From Furcasterigmium furcatum (lineage: Eukaryota > Ascomycota > Sordariomycetes > Glomerellales > Plectosphaerellaceae), in contig BCIA01000006.1 in NCBI GenBank assembly GCA_001599815.1, positions 1,986,961 through 2,050,960 of the forward strand: DNA of 64,000 bases, in the 5' to 3' direction. This document shows, in pieces, positions 1 to 10,910 of this stretch; the stretch's first letter is position 1, and each line of letters begins with the position of its first letter. The notes beneath the pieces were generated by a model, which ran no database searches, was not told where the DNA came from, and saw nothing but the letters and a program-made list of their open reading frames with translations. The position numbers and the translations under genes were made by a program.

Positions 1-1471
1 CTTCGATTCGCGACTGCGACTGGTATGTTCCTTGGTAGAATGTCGTCTCTCCTGAGCTGACGCTCCTCCCCCCTCCCCTAGGACACTCGACGCGGCCAGA
101 ACAATGCCGACGGCTTCGGAATAGGCTTCTACACAGATCCCAAACTCGGTCAAGCGCCCTGCCTCTTCACCTCGACGATCCCCGCCTGGAACTGCACCAA
201 CCTCCAGCGCATCGCCTCCAAAACTGCCTCCCGGCTCATCTTCGCACATGTCCGGGCCACGACCGAAGGCTCCCTGAGCGAAGACAACTGCCACCCGTTC
301 TGCCATGGTAGTCTGATGTGGATGCACAATGGCGGCTTGGGCGGGTGGAAGTACATAAAGAGGCGACTGGCCGAGAGGCTTGCCGACAAATGGTATCTCG
401 GCGTTTGTGGCGGCACCGACAGCGAGTGGGCGTTCGCCCTCTTCCTCGACACCCTCGAGAGGATGGGCCACGACCCCAGCTCGCAGCCAGAGGAGGGCTT
501 CGGACCAACGGTGCTGAGAAAAGCCGTTCTCAAGACGATCGGTCTGATCAATGAGCTCATCGACCAGATCCCGGAAAGCACCAAGGAGACCGAGAACGTC
601 GACACCAGAAGTCTGCTCAACTTTGCGGTCAGCGATGGCCACAGCATCATCTGCACGCGATACATCAGCAGCTCCACCGATGAGGCGGCCAGCTTGTACT
701 ACTCCTCCGGCACCGAATGGGAGAACAGGAAAGTTTCTCCGACCAACAGCGCCTACCAGATGGAGCGCCGCGACAAGGGAGCCGACATTGTACTTGTAGC
801 CAGCGAGCCGCTGACGTTCGAGAGGGGTAAGTTGCACCTGAGTGAGGGAGGCTTCGAGACCTCATTCATCGCATGCTGACGGATGTTCAGAGAATTGGGT
901 CAATGTTCCCACCAACTCGATCTTGACCATTCACAACCAGACGGTGATGGTCCATCCCATCATCGACCAATTCTATGATCGGTCCCCGTATCATGTCAGG
1001 TCGAGTGCCTTCGTTCAGGCTAAGGGACTGGCTGCCAACGAAAAGACGTCTGCGCTCCTGGCTTCTGCAGCAGCTCCCGGACTTGCGACCCCTGACCTTC
1101 AGAAGAGGATCATGGGGCCAACCATTCCCTTTGGCGTTCCGCACGCCAGAACGCCAGAGCAAACAGCCCCCAGCTCGGTCAAGAGCCGGCCCCACAGCGG
1201 GCTGCAGGAGGCACCCACGCCCCCCGATGCGCGGTCGATCACGACTCTGTCCAGCGGCCAGAGCTCGGCCTCGCGCCAGCCAGCCCGACGCAACATCAAG
1301 GTCAAAAGAAAGTCTCTGGGCTCTCCCGACCAGGCTGCAGCAACGGTTCAGACGTCCTCGCAGCCACCTCAAGCGGAGGACAGTGACACCGACTTCCCAG
1401 AGCACCAAGGCCCGGGGCTCGGACATCCCAATAAGCTGTCGAGGTTCTTCCCCGAGCTGACCATGAATTGA
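1..1471 (+). CDS. DUG3: Dug3-like class II glutamine amidotransferase (5'-partial)
   Basis: Probable exons are <1-22, 82-826 and 891-1471; both introns (59 and 64 bp) have GTATGT/GTAAGT donors, CTGAC branch points and consistent phase. The start lies left of the window, so the N-terminal nucleophile Cys is not visible. Visible class II GATase (Ntn-hydrolase) features are NADGFGIGFYT, the FAHVRATTEG stretch followed by the H-rich NCHPFCHG segment, and MWMHNGGLGGW. In yeast, Dug3 works with Dug1/Dug2 in cytosolic glutathione degradation; transfer of that role is by family only. After the conserved PYHVRSS segment there is a Ser/Pro-rich, low-complexity tail of roughly 130 residues, probably disordered. 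It could instead be a related YafJ-type amidotransferase of unknown substrate. Confidence 0.85.
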
Positions 1472-1846
1472 AGGCCATACCCGCTTGATTCTTGGGCTGT
1501 TGCTCACTTGCTTCTGGTCATTACATCAAACGCTGGCAAATTTCACGATACCCATGAGTTAGTTGGCTAGTAGCAGGCTGCACCTGTATTATGTTGTTGT
1601 TGTTGTTATTATTATTGTCATTATTACTACTGCTCATCCTCAGCACCCCGCTTCCCGATGGGAGGTCTCGTGACCTGGTAGAGCATTGAATTTGTATGGA
1701 TGGGCATCTGCGCGTCCGCCTGGGCTGGGGCTTGGTTGCATGACGGCGTTGTAATACCAGAATGTCTGATTGCGGATTATCAAGACTCACTCTGTGGCAT
1801 GTGTGCTGCCATACTGAAGGTTGCCCGAAGTGCCCTTTTGCGCCGT
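1472..1846. other. Intergenic, convergent 3' ends
   Basis: Space between the amidotransferase stop and the stop of the following minus-strand gene. The only structure seen is a TTG/TTA trinucleotide run at about 1590-1629. No gene is supported. Confidence 0.6.
1590..1629. repeat. Trinucleotide microsatellite (TTG)n(TTA)n
   Basis: About five TTG units run into TTA units, interrupted once by TCA. It is non-coding on the gene models given here. Confidence 0.8.
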
Positions 1847-2509
1847 CTAAGCGCTGGGGGCAGCATGAGCGTCCGTCTCGGAATCGAGGGGTGGTGTGAG
1901 GAGGATGCCCGGATGTTGTCGTTGGCACATCTTGGTGGCCGCCACCGCAACCATCTTGTTGGTCTCTTTTTGGGAGGCCCGGCTCGCCTTGGCCGGAGTC
2001 TTCGCGCTGTCCCGGACGGCGTCGTGCGCGATAGTGACATCCCATCTCTTGGACCGTCTGAGGAACTCCAGGTGCCGTGTCCTTAACAGCCCGTCCCCTT
2101 CGTCGCCGTATTTAGCATTCCACACGGCCGTGCCATATGCTTCGGCGAACTCGCTTGCCCCCTGGACCTCCTCGACCTTTTGAGTGTGGCGAGCGTGGAT
2201 ACGAGCGTCCACCCAGGCCTCTCTCTCCCTGAAATACCAAAGCTTGGCCTCGATCTGCACCTCGTTGAGACTTTGGTCGTTCACGATGCTTGCCTCCATC
2301 TCGTCCATCGCGTCGGTGCGGACTGTATCGTCATCGTCAAAGTCTCCCGTGAGGCAGTCTTCACACTGCCACTTGTAGCAAATGTAGGCGATGATTTCCC
2401 GTTGGTCATCCGGACATATGGTGTCGTTCCTGCAGTGGGCCGAGCAGTGCGTCTTCCACAGCTGTTTGTGGCCGCATCCGAACTGAAGGATCGTCAGACA
2501 GCAGGGCAT
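1847..2509 (-). CDS. Hypothetical Cys/His-rich fungal protein
   Basis: An uninterrupted frame of 220 codons. The start is placed at the ATG at 2509, where the Cys-rich conserved-looking part begins (MPCC..., FGCGHKQLW, HCSAHC, YKWQCEDC); the frame stays open upstream to 2806, but that part is low in conserved character. The first about 50 residues hold nine Cys and four His in a spacing that suggests zinc binding. A charged helical-looking middle contains a Trp- and Glu-rich segment, and the C-terminus is basic and low complexity. I do not recognise a named family. The gene is convergent with the amidotransferase. An additional upstream exon cannot be excluded. Confidence 0.5.
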   Translation of the reverse strand: MPCCLTILQFGCGHKQLWKTHCSAHCRNDTICPDDQREIIAYICYKWQCEDCLTGDFDDDDTVRTDAMDEMEASIVNDQSLNEVQIEAKLWYFREREAWVDARIHARHTQKVEEVQGASEFAEAYGTAVWNAKYGDEGDGLLRTRHLEFLRRSKRWDVTIAHDAVRDSAKTPAKASRASQKETNKMVAVAATKMCQRQHPGILLTPPLDSETDAHAAPSA

Positions 2510-3589
2510 GGCGGCTTGACGAGGATATTCGTGGTGAGATGGCGTAGAGGTGAATGGGACTGGGAAAGGCTGGCGCAGGCTGGACTGGGTTCCTGAATAT
2601 ACGTTGGTACAAAAAATGTGTCCCTGTATGTCAACTGAGGTTGCTGAGGTGGTAGCTGAGTGTACGAGACAAAACCTGATCCTGAGCTGGAGGGCGAATG
2701 CCCATTTATCTTGTTTCCCAGGAAATGTGGAAGGAAGCTCGAGTATGGAAGGCAAGTACGACCTCGCTCCATCATCGAACCAGTCCACGCCCCTTGTTAC
2801 ATCCAACCCGCGAGCCGGTCAGCCTGGCACCTCGTATGCTTCTGTTCGACATGTGGACAGTCGGGGAAGGCCAGTGGCGGCTTGGAGTTACGATTACCAT
2901 ATCGATCCAGGTTCTTGGGTTTGACCAGACCTCTCCCAATGCCGCAGCCCCTGATAGTGTCATCGGGGGGGGATAACTCCCCGGGGGCATCCAATAGGAC
3001 CACCTAAGATCGACCACCAAGGAGACTCGGGCCCGATCGGATGTTATCCGTCGCTTCAACATCCAGCCCCCAGGCCGTCTAGCACATGCCGTCGGATGAA
3101 GCTTCCAGCCACATCTTACTTACGATGCGTCGATGCGCGTAAACGCCGAGATATCTGACAGTTCCACGTTACACTAGCAGGGGGATAGTGCCCGCTGCTC
3201 CCCTAGATACCAGGCGCCGAAAAGCCAGACCGGTATGGGGATTATGTGCTGGCTTTGGCTCTGCGTGTCCGCCCATTCGACCTCACAGGCTGCCCATGGG
3301 GTGCTTTGGACGATGATCAAGGCATGAATGGCATGAGTTGGACGACAGGTGAGAGAGAACCAAGCGGCTCTGTCCCGGCGCCCCTCGTTGACTGCCACCC
3401 ACCTCACTTCGAAGGTATAGAATGCTGGGCACACGAACGTCTCCCGCATGGGCCTGTTGGTGGCGTGGCTAGTTCCTGTGAACGAACTGACAGCCTCGTG
3501 ATGGAACCGAAATGCACCGCACAAGGGAACCCTGATGGCCACGGTGGCGTAACGTAATTGCTGTTTTGGAGAAAAGGCAAAAGCAAGCG
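2510..3589. other. Intergenic, upstream of the Cys-rich gene
   Basis: About 1.1 kb lying 5' of the minus-strand Cys-rich gene and 3' of the cystinosin gene. It contains a G8 run near 2967-2974 followed by CCCCGGGGG. Open frames here overlap each other on both strands and lack recognisable domains, so nothing is called. Confidence 0.5.
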
Positions 3590-4497
3590 CTAGTCTATCC
3601 GCTGATGTTCTTCGTCCGTCCCCAGCAAGGAGTCCCTCTCCCCTGGCTTGGCCTCCGGATGTCTATACAGAACATAATGCTGCGTCATGAAGATGAGGTC
3701 GTAGATCATGGAAACGTTGCCCAGCGCAAACTTGACCGGGTTGCCTGTGATGCCGGACCAGTCGCGCTGTAGGTACGAGTCGATGCCCTGCTGCGCGCAC
3801 GACAGCAGGCCCCCGGCGAAGTCGAGAAGGATCTGCCAGATGCTCCAACCCTTGGTCGACTTGTTGCGGTAGTTTGTGACGACCTGGGGCGTGTACTTGA
3901 CCAAGGTCACGACGAGCTTGACGTAAGATACGGCGTAGACGACGTCAAGACCGCACCAGTCGACGGCTGGGTTGCCGCCGCCCGGCGCTGAGGCGACCAC
4001 AAACGCCACAGCGATGACACCGACGATACAGCCGAAGCCGATGCCCAATATGAAACGGCTGGGACGGTTGCCGGGGCTCGGGGAGAAACCCCAGATCTTC
4101 GGGAAGTATTGGCTCGTCGTGATGACCGACAGAATAAAGCCGTGGAGGGCGAAGACTAGGTCGTTGAAGGCGACAGTCGGGGCCAGCCCGTGGTGGCGAG
4201 CGGCATATTGCTCCCGCACGACGGGGGAGTAATACAGGACAACGTTGGAGACGAAGTACGCAGCAAAGCCTGCGGCGGGTATGCAGCGTCAGTTCCTGGA
4301 GCTGCGTGAGGGAGAGTGCAGCAGATGGATTGCATACCTAGGCAGTTGATCAAGGGGAAATCAATGGTGGTTCCTGAGGTCGACTTCCTCTGGTAGTTGA
4401 GGATGGACTGCGGGTAGAACGACGCGGACCAGCACAGGAAGTAAATCCAGCCGAAGGCGGCGGACAGAAACGTGAGGAGGTTGTCTCCCAGATCCAT
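3590..4497 (-). CDS. ERS1: Cystinosin / Ers1-like lysosomal (vacuolar) transporter
   Basis: Exons are 4338-4497 and 3590-4269; the 68-bp intron (GTATGC...CGCAG) joins phase 1 exactly, giving 279 residues, close to the usual size for this family. Two PQ-loop motifs are visible: PQSILNYQRKSTSG in exon 1 and PQVVTNYRNKSTKGWS in exon 2, with about seven hydrophobic segments around them. The family exports cystine (proton symport) from the lysosome or vacuole. The C-terminus is short and ends in an acidic/His tail. The ATG at 4497 is chosen because PQ-loop helix 1 starts directly after it. Confidence 0.9.
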
Positions 4498-4926
4498 CGC
4501 TGTGGGCTTCTTCTCCGCGCGCCGAAGGCTTGTGTGTCGACAAACTAACCTTGAGGCACGACAGAGGAAAACCCGCAGACAGCGCAAGACTGGGAGGTAG
4601 TTACGCACCCGAAATTGGGGGGCTCGTGATCACTAGGTGGGTGACTGACTGGGGTTCGGATTTAGCATGGTTATGGGTCGATGCGGCTCGCCAGGATCAT
4701 CAGCGTTCCGGCGGTGTCTCCACTGATAGGATGCCCCGCCGCCAGCTGTGGTTACTAATCATCCATGCAAGAGCGTTGGGTTGATGGATGAGGCAACGCC
4801 GTGTAAGTGCTGCAAGAAGGCATCGTGCGTGAAACTATGAGGATCGCCTGACCCTAATATACATATTGATGCATACCCAAGCAACGCTCTTCTCCTTGTG
4901 CCAACGAGTGGTCTCCTGTCCTGTCC
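4498..4926. other. Intergenic, cystinosin promoter side
   Basis: 429 bp between the cystinosin start and the stop of the next minus-strand gene. No additional gene or repeat is seen; it presumably carries the cystinosin promoter. Confidence 0.5.
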
Positions 4927-5535
4927 TCATCCGCCGATGAATTCGATCTCCCGTCCTAACGGACTCTCCATTGCTCCTTCTAACCATCTCGCATACCCAT
5001 CAAATCCCGTCGTGCTCCCCGTGACCCTCGCCCTCCTCACTCCTCTCACCCCCTCAAACACCCTCAACGCCTCGTGGTCGGAGCCCAGGAACATCGCCTG
5101 CCACGCATCGACAATCAGTTCCTCCACCCCGCTGAACGCTTTAGTCACCGCCTCCCTCTCAACGTTGGGATCACAGTCCAGCCGTATCCGAACGTGAAAG
5201 CGGCGTATGCGCGGCAACACGGCCACCTCCCTCACCGGGGGGAATCCCGCCCGCAGCCGCGGGAAGTTAGACAGCATAGTCGGATGCGCGAGGAAGGTGT
5301 TCTGGCCATACAGTACCGGCGTGCCCTCAGCGTTGATCTGACGGTTGGCCAGGAGTATGGCCGGGTGGAGGTGCTTGTCGTGGTTGCATTTGTCGCGGCG
5401 CGGCGGGAACATCGGGGTGCCCTTGCCGGGCGGGTGAACGAGGAGATACCCGTAGATCTCGAGACGGAGTTCCAGCGGCAGCAGGCCGAGGAATGGCGAG
5501 TGTGAGACTGGTGGGATGGCTGTCGGGACAGCCAT
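4927..5535 (-). CDS. 2EXR / F-box-like domain protein
   Basis: Intronless frame of 202 residues starting at the ATG at 5535. The N-terminal FLGLLPLELRLEIYGYLL motif, followed by an ILLANRQINAEGTPVLYG block, is characteristic of the large fungal 2EXR/F-box-like family. In this family a short helical motif of the form LPxELRxxIY precedes LLxxCRQIxxEAxPxLY. The function of these proteins is generally unknown; some may be substrate adaptors of SCF-type ubiquitin ligases, which is inference. The rest contains short beta/alpha segments with no catalytic motif. The length is typical of the family, so the gene looks intact. Confidence 0.75.
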   Translation of the reverse strand: MAVPTAIPPVSHSPFLGLLPLELRLEIYGYLLVHPPGKGTPMFPPRRDKCNHDKHLHPAILLANRQINAEGTPVLYGQNTFLAHPTMLSNFPRLRAGFPPVREVAVLPRIRRFHVRIRLDCDPNVEREAVTKAFSGVEELIVDAWQAMFLGSDHEALRVFEGVRGVRRARVTGSTTGFDGYARWLEGAMESPLGREIEFIGG

Positions 5536-6662
5536 CGAGGTAGATAAAATGGGTCAGTCTTGAATTCGGCGAAGGAAGCGAATAGGAAGGAAACCAGAAG
5601 TTGAAATAAAGCCGTCGGCGAGGATTGCCCGCAGTCTTGAAGCCCCGAGGCAGCGTATAGATAAGGCCATCGAGTCGACCTCGTGCATCATCTCCGACTG
5701 CCAATGACATTGGCCGTTTTCTGAAGGTAAACGGTTACCTGTTCGGGTCTGAGTCAGGGGCAGCCACCACGGTGGATACACTGTAACTTCTATTCAATTA
5801 GTTCTCAGGCCGCCGTAGGATCAAGTAAACAGCGCTCTTCTAAAACCCTCGATCCTGGGCAACTGGGGTAGTAAAGTAGTCGTGCAAGTCGCCGGGCTTC
5901 TGCGCCGACAGTTGCCGTTCACGATATCACGGAGGAACCCAGCTGACAAACGTCACACGCAGGTACTAGTATAGGAGCACCGGATAAAAGGCGTTCGACA
6001 AAAAGAAGCAACATGCATGACTATTCGCAATGTACCAGTGAACCTCCAAACGCCAGGAAGCAACAAATCTTCCGGGACGGGCCACCTCCTCTCGTCCCTC
6101 GGACGGAAAAATCCTCCCATCTATAGTGCGGGGGAAACATGCAGGTCCATCCCCGAAGCTGCCTCTCCTCTCCCCTCCGAGTCCCCCTCGCGCGACAACA
6201 AAAACAAAGGGTGCTTGCCGTGCGGCTGCTAATCGTGAGGCCATCTCTAATTCTCTTCCGCGAGATCCTTTTTGGGACCTCTTCTCTTCTTTCCCGTTCT
6301 CGCTCTCTCGTTCTATTCATTCGCCATGCCATGCCATGCCATGCCATGCCATGCCATGCCATGCCGTACAAGACCAGGCCATGCGGTCGACAAACACAAC
6401 GTGGATGAGCGTGTCGTTTCGCGCGGGCTCCTCTCCCGCAATGCAAGAATTCAAGGTAGCAATCCAAACCCCCTCCCAAATACTTCTCTTCCACAAGGCA
6501 GGACTGAAAAGTGTCAAAGCTGAATGCCGAATGCCCCGGACGCCCAGACTCGGAATCTCCACTCTTCGTCAATCGAATTGATCTCGGCGACCACTTCAGG
6601 TTCCGGTGGTCCGGTCACTTCCACCTGTTCGTATCACCGACAGAGAGTCGACTTTCTCCCTC
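5536..6662. other. Intergenic with ATGCC pentamer repeat
   Basis: 1.1 kb between the start of the 2EXR gene and the stop of the aspartate/glutamate carrier. Apart from the pentanucleotide repeat at 6326-6365 it shows pyrimidine-rich stretches (around 6280-6320) and no supported gene. Confidence 0.5.
6326..6365. repeat. Pentanucleotide microsatellite (ATGCC)8
   Basis: Eight perfect ATGCC units in a row, preceded by a partial unit. It lies in the 3' flank of the mitochondrial carrier gene and puts an ATG every five bases in the plus strand. Confidence 0.95.
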
Positions 6663-8969
6663 TCAGGCTTTCCCGCCGGCGGCGGCGTTGGGCCCCGCCT
6701 GCATGAACGCAGGCAGAGTCTTCCACGTCGTGTCGCTCGGCATCTTCACCTTGCCAAAGTCCTCGTCAATATCGAGGATGATCTTGAGCGCGCTGCGGCT
6801 CCTCGCGAAGGGGCTCGTGTCCAGCTTCTCCTTGAGCGACGAAACCGCCTCGGAAACGCCCGTCACCACCTTGGCCTCGGGCTTGGTGCCCGGGTAGGGC
6901 AGCGAGCTCTGCAGCACCTCGTACGCCGCCAGCGTGAAACCGAACTGCGGCGACGAACGGAAGATACGGGCCGGGCCGCCCTTGAAGAACGCCCTGAAGC
7001 CCTCCTCCTTCATGATGGTCGTCGCGGCGTGGCGCAGACCCGTGTAAGTCGCCTCTCCCTTACGAGCCTCGACCTGGAGACGGGTCTTGATCACGTCGCA
7101 AGGCGTCGTCAGGTACGCGGCCGGCATACCGGCGATGGCACCCGCCGTCAGCAGCTGCAGGACACCCAGCTTCTTGGTGGGCGATTCTCCGAAGAGGTCC
7201 TTCTTCAGGTGGCTGTACGTCGGAAAGTAGATGGCCGAGAAGGGCACGTCTCGCAGCAAACAGGCCGAGGCTCCCTTGTAGAGACCAACGAGGCCGAGGT
7301 TGCGGACGATCCACATGGCCGATCGCTTCGGAGCACTATCGACCGTCTTGGCGACCTCTCCCTGCACCTGCAGGCGAATCTTGACGATCTCGAGCGGGTT
7401 GGTGAAGACCTACAAGAGAAGCAAGCAACTTGTCAGCGATTGGATCCGGCCGCTCTGGCTCTCCATCATCTACTTACGACTTGGCAGGCACCGGCCATTC
7501 CGCCGGCAAAGATCTCCGAGCCGATCGTGATCTGTCCCGACTTCTTGTCGGTGAGTTGTCGGCGGACGAGGTCGTTGACGGTCAGCTTGATGGCCTTCTC
7601 CGGTGCAACGCCGACAAGCTGGGGCAGGACGCCCGAATAGAGGCCGCGCAGGCCCTCGTTACGCCACACCTTCTGGAAACAGTCGATCGAGTTCTTGTAC
7701 AGTTGCTCTCCGGGCCTGGCGCTCCTTTGGTTCTGAAGGCGGGTCTTGACGAGGTCGATGGGGTAGACCATGAAGGCGCCGAAGGCACCCGCAAAACTGC
7801 CGAGCATGAAGTTGTACGTCGACAGCATGGCCTGGTGAAGGGCCGCCTTGGAGGCGGACCTGTCCTTCAGAGCCGCGGGGACATCGTCCGAGTCATAGAT
7901 CGGGTTCCTCCATGAAGGGTCGAGGACCTTCGCGAAGTCGGCCAGGCCGAGGCGGCCGGAGGGCTCGTTGAGGCTGGCAAAGTGGAAGAGGATGTCGGCC
8001 TCCATGGGCGTGAAGAGAGAGAAGCGGGTGATCTTGGCGGCCTGGTTGAGGAACTCGGAACGAGTGATCTTGCCGTCGGTGCTCTTGGCGCATGCGCGGC
8101 GCACGATGAGCTCGACTAGGTCCATCTCCTTGATCATATTCTGGAAGGCGCGGACGTTGGCATACGACACCTTGCTGCTGGTGGAGATGTTGCACAGAGA
8201 GCTGAGGTTCTGCAGGAGGTGGTCGGAGAGCTTGTGCTTGGAGGTCTCGAGGATGATGCGCTCGAATTCCTCGGAGTCGATGAAGCCATCACCATCCTTG
8301 TCGAAGAGCTGGAAGGCCTGGCGAATGCGCTCGCCCTGCAGGCCGCGGAGCATCTGGGAGAACTGGGGGTAGTCCATGTGGTGCCTCTTCTTCTTATGGC
8401 CAATGTACAGCTTGGCCCACTCGCACTCCCAGTCGAAGGGGATGCTGTCCGTTCCCTTGTTGAGCTCGTACAGCTGTCGGAAGTCCTCGTACCTGACACT
8501 GCCGGTGCCATCGACATCGAAGAGGCGGAATGCGATCTCGTACTCGGCGTCGGGCTTCATGAGGAGGTTTTCGAAGGCAGCCCACTCGGAAAGGCCAATG
8601 CGGCCGGCTCCTTTGCGATCGGCGACACGGAAGAGGATACCATATTGTTCGCGCTTAATCTTGTGCTGGAGAGAGGGGACAGGCCAGAGTCAGTGAGGTG
8701 GTCTTGGAAGGCGAGCGCCGGGAGGACTGGCTGGGAGCTGCCCCCCAAACAACATTTTTGGGATCGGGGTTGGCACTTACATAGTCTTCCTCCGCCGGCG
8801 CAACAGCACTGATGAACTCATCGGGGCCCATGAAGAGCTTGCCGGTCTCGGCATCCTTCACCGCGTTCTTGTTGAACCTGGCCTTGGTGTGGGTGGACAG
8901 CTGGACAGGCTCCTCGACACCAACGAGGCTCTCCTTCACGGCCTCCTTGACAGCCGTGGCCTTACTCAT
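6663..8969 (-). CDS. AGC1: Mitochondrial calcium-binding aspartate/glutamate carrier
   Basis: Exons 8781-8969, 7478-8665 and 6663-7409, all in phase 0, give 707 residues. The N-terminal half has EF-hands: DVDGTGSVRYED at about residue 113 and a canonical DKDGDGFIDSEE at about 185. The C-terminal half has three mitochondrial carrier repeats with PIDLVK, PLEIVK and PCDVIK signatures. This architecture is that of aralar/citrin: aspartate-glutamate exchange across the inner mitochondrial membrane, part of the malate-aspartate shuttle, with Ca2+ sensing from the intermembrane space. The two introns are short with GTAAGT donors. The length is close to animal citrin and shorter than yeast Agc1. A Ca2+-regulated ATP-Mg/Pi carrier (SCaMC) is less likely because the regulatory half is long (about 330 residues). 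Confidence 0.93.
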
Positions 8970-10910
8970 GCTGGGCAGTTGTGGTTGGGACCAAGGCAGG
9001 CGCCAGCTTGATTATTATTGATGTGACTGGGAGCGAAGAAGATCGGGGCTTGCGCAATGCGACGGGACAGAGCAGATGTTCGGAAGTGAATGGCCGGAAG
9101 GTCAAATGCACGGCGCGTGGCGATCTGAGCGTTCGAAAGGGGAGCGTCTCGAAGGTTTGACTGAGGATCAGGAGCCCAGACGTCGTCGATGACCCTTGTG
9201 AGGTTGACCTTGAGCCAGGTTGGAAAGGACAGCTCAAGCGAACCCAGTGGAGATTCTGGATCCTGGGCGACGGAGAATCGGCGGCTTCACCGGAGTGACG
9301 AGATTCCTTACGCCAAGGGAGTGTCAGCGGTCGAAGCTGAAGGTATGTCGGGTGAACGGCGACCGTGTCTGACGATACGCATAAAGGGAACGAATATTTG
9401 TCGGCGGGAAAAGGAACCTTGAGAAGGGGATTGCGCAAAAAGACCAGAGAGAGCTGAGTCAAAGGCGCGCCGGCCGGGCCAGGGTACGTGGGATGGACCG
9501 TTTTTTGCGGACGGGACAGGTACAGACTCTCGGGATCTCCCACAGGCGGACGAGGCACGAGCTTGGACAAGTTTTTTTGGTCCCGTCCCCAAGGAAGCAG
9601 GACCGCCACTGGCAATTGGGTTTTCTCGCCTAATTGCGTCGGCGCTAAGCCGTGAACGACCTAGCGCCTTCACGCCAGGCACGCTTTCCGGCGTGTGTCC
9701 TGGATATCGAGGCGCTGACGACCCAGCTTCAGCGCCTGGACCTGCCTGCCATGGAGAGCCGGTGCCGCTGTTGGGACTTGTGCTCCAGCGCCCTCACGGC
9801 GGGCAGTCAGTCTCCGGCACGGGACTCAGATCCCGACCCTCGCCGACCCCCGACCGTGTCATTTGTCTTTCGGCTCCGATCGTCTCACTTTTGTCCAGAG
9901 TACAGATGCACCCCTGATTTGTCCGGGCACGATCTGTTCCCCAAGTCCAGTCACACGTAGGTCCTTGTATAAACATATGGTGTGTGTCCTTGGGAGAGAC
10001 AGAGGACTTCTCTCAGAATCTTCAGCGACCCGGAGGTCGCCAGACAGCCCACGAAACCCCTCCAACCGCCAACCTCCTCGTGACGAGGTCAACCGCGGTC
10101 ACCGCTGATTGCTCGTGGACCTCCTGTGGAGTCCCGACATGGACCGTTGCCCACGGGATACTCGATGGAGAAGACGCCCGGCCAATAGCTCCTGTTCCTG
10201 CGGATCCGGGGTCTCCAGGTCGTCCGACCAGGTACATATGTACATGGATCCCCGAAACAGGACGACGGATTAAGCCCGACACTTCATGTCCAGCGGACGG
10301 CGATGTTTCCGGGCTCTCAGGCTTATCCAGCTTGGCTGACGGTCCCAGCGTCTGTGGCACTGGCACAAGATGACTCGCAGCACCCGGTTGGAGAAGAGAT
10401 GAGATCATCAGGGGAGTCGGGTTGGTTTCGCGTCGTCCGAACCCGTCGTCGCCCTGCCTAGATCCATCGCCGCCCGCCCCCTGGGTCTTCTCCCGCTCCA
10501 ATGACCGGTGTGCGCATGGCTCATTACCTAAACCCCGGGGCTGCTGCCACACGACCAAAGACTCCGAGACTCCGAGCTTCCAGCGGGCTCCCAGAGTCTC
10601 CGGTGAATTGCTCATCTTGACATAGTCGATGGCGTCGGCCTGTATGCCTGATGGGGCTGCTTGCAAGGTATTCCTTTTCATAAGCCTATGAGAAACATAT
10701 GTATCTGTCTCATTCGCTTTATGGGGACCTGGTGCTGCTTGACTTTTTGAATTTCCTTCCCGCTCCGTCAATGCCCGGTCTGGGGCCGGCCCGGGATTTG
10801 GTTTCCTTCACGAACGCCCGGACCGGTCTTTGTTACTGACCCCAACCTCACTGACTACGCGGGCAGATGCCGGGGGTAATTAATATACATGGTGTGTTGG
10901 AGAGAATATA
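8970..10910. other. Intergenic, carrier promoter and Med5 3' flank
   Basis: 1.9 kb. It must hold the 5' flank of the carrier gene and the 3' end of MED5. Several overlapping frames exist on both strands (one of 249 codons on the minus strand, 10022-10771), but none has domain content. A GTACATATGTAC palindrome lies at 10232-10243. Confidence 0.45.

Noticed and set aside
6606..7640. 344-codon plus-strand frame
   Set aside because: Antisense to the mitochondrial carrier; Arg/Leu-rich and without domains.
10022..10771. 249-codon minus-strand frame upstream of the carrier gene
   Set aside because: No domain, repetitive Ser/Pro/Gly composition and overlapping plus-strand frames; typical chance frame in GC-rich DNA.
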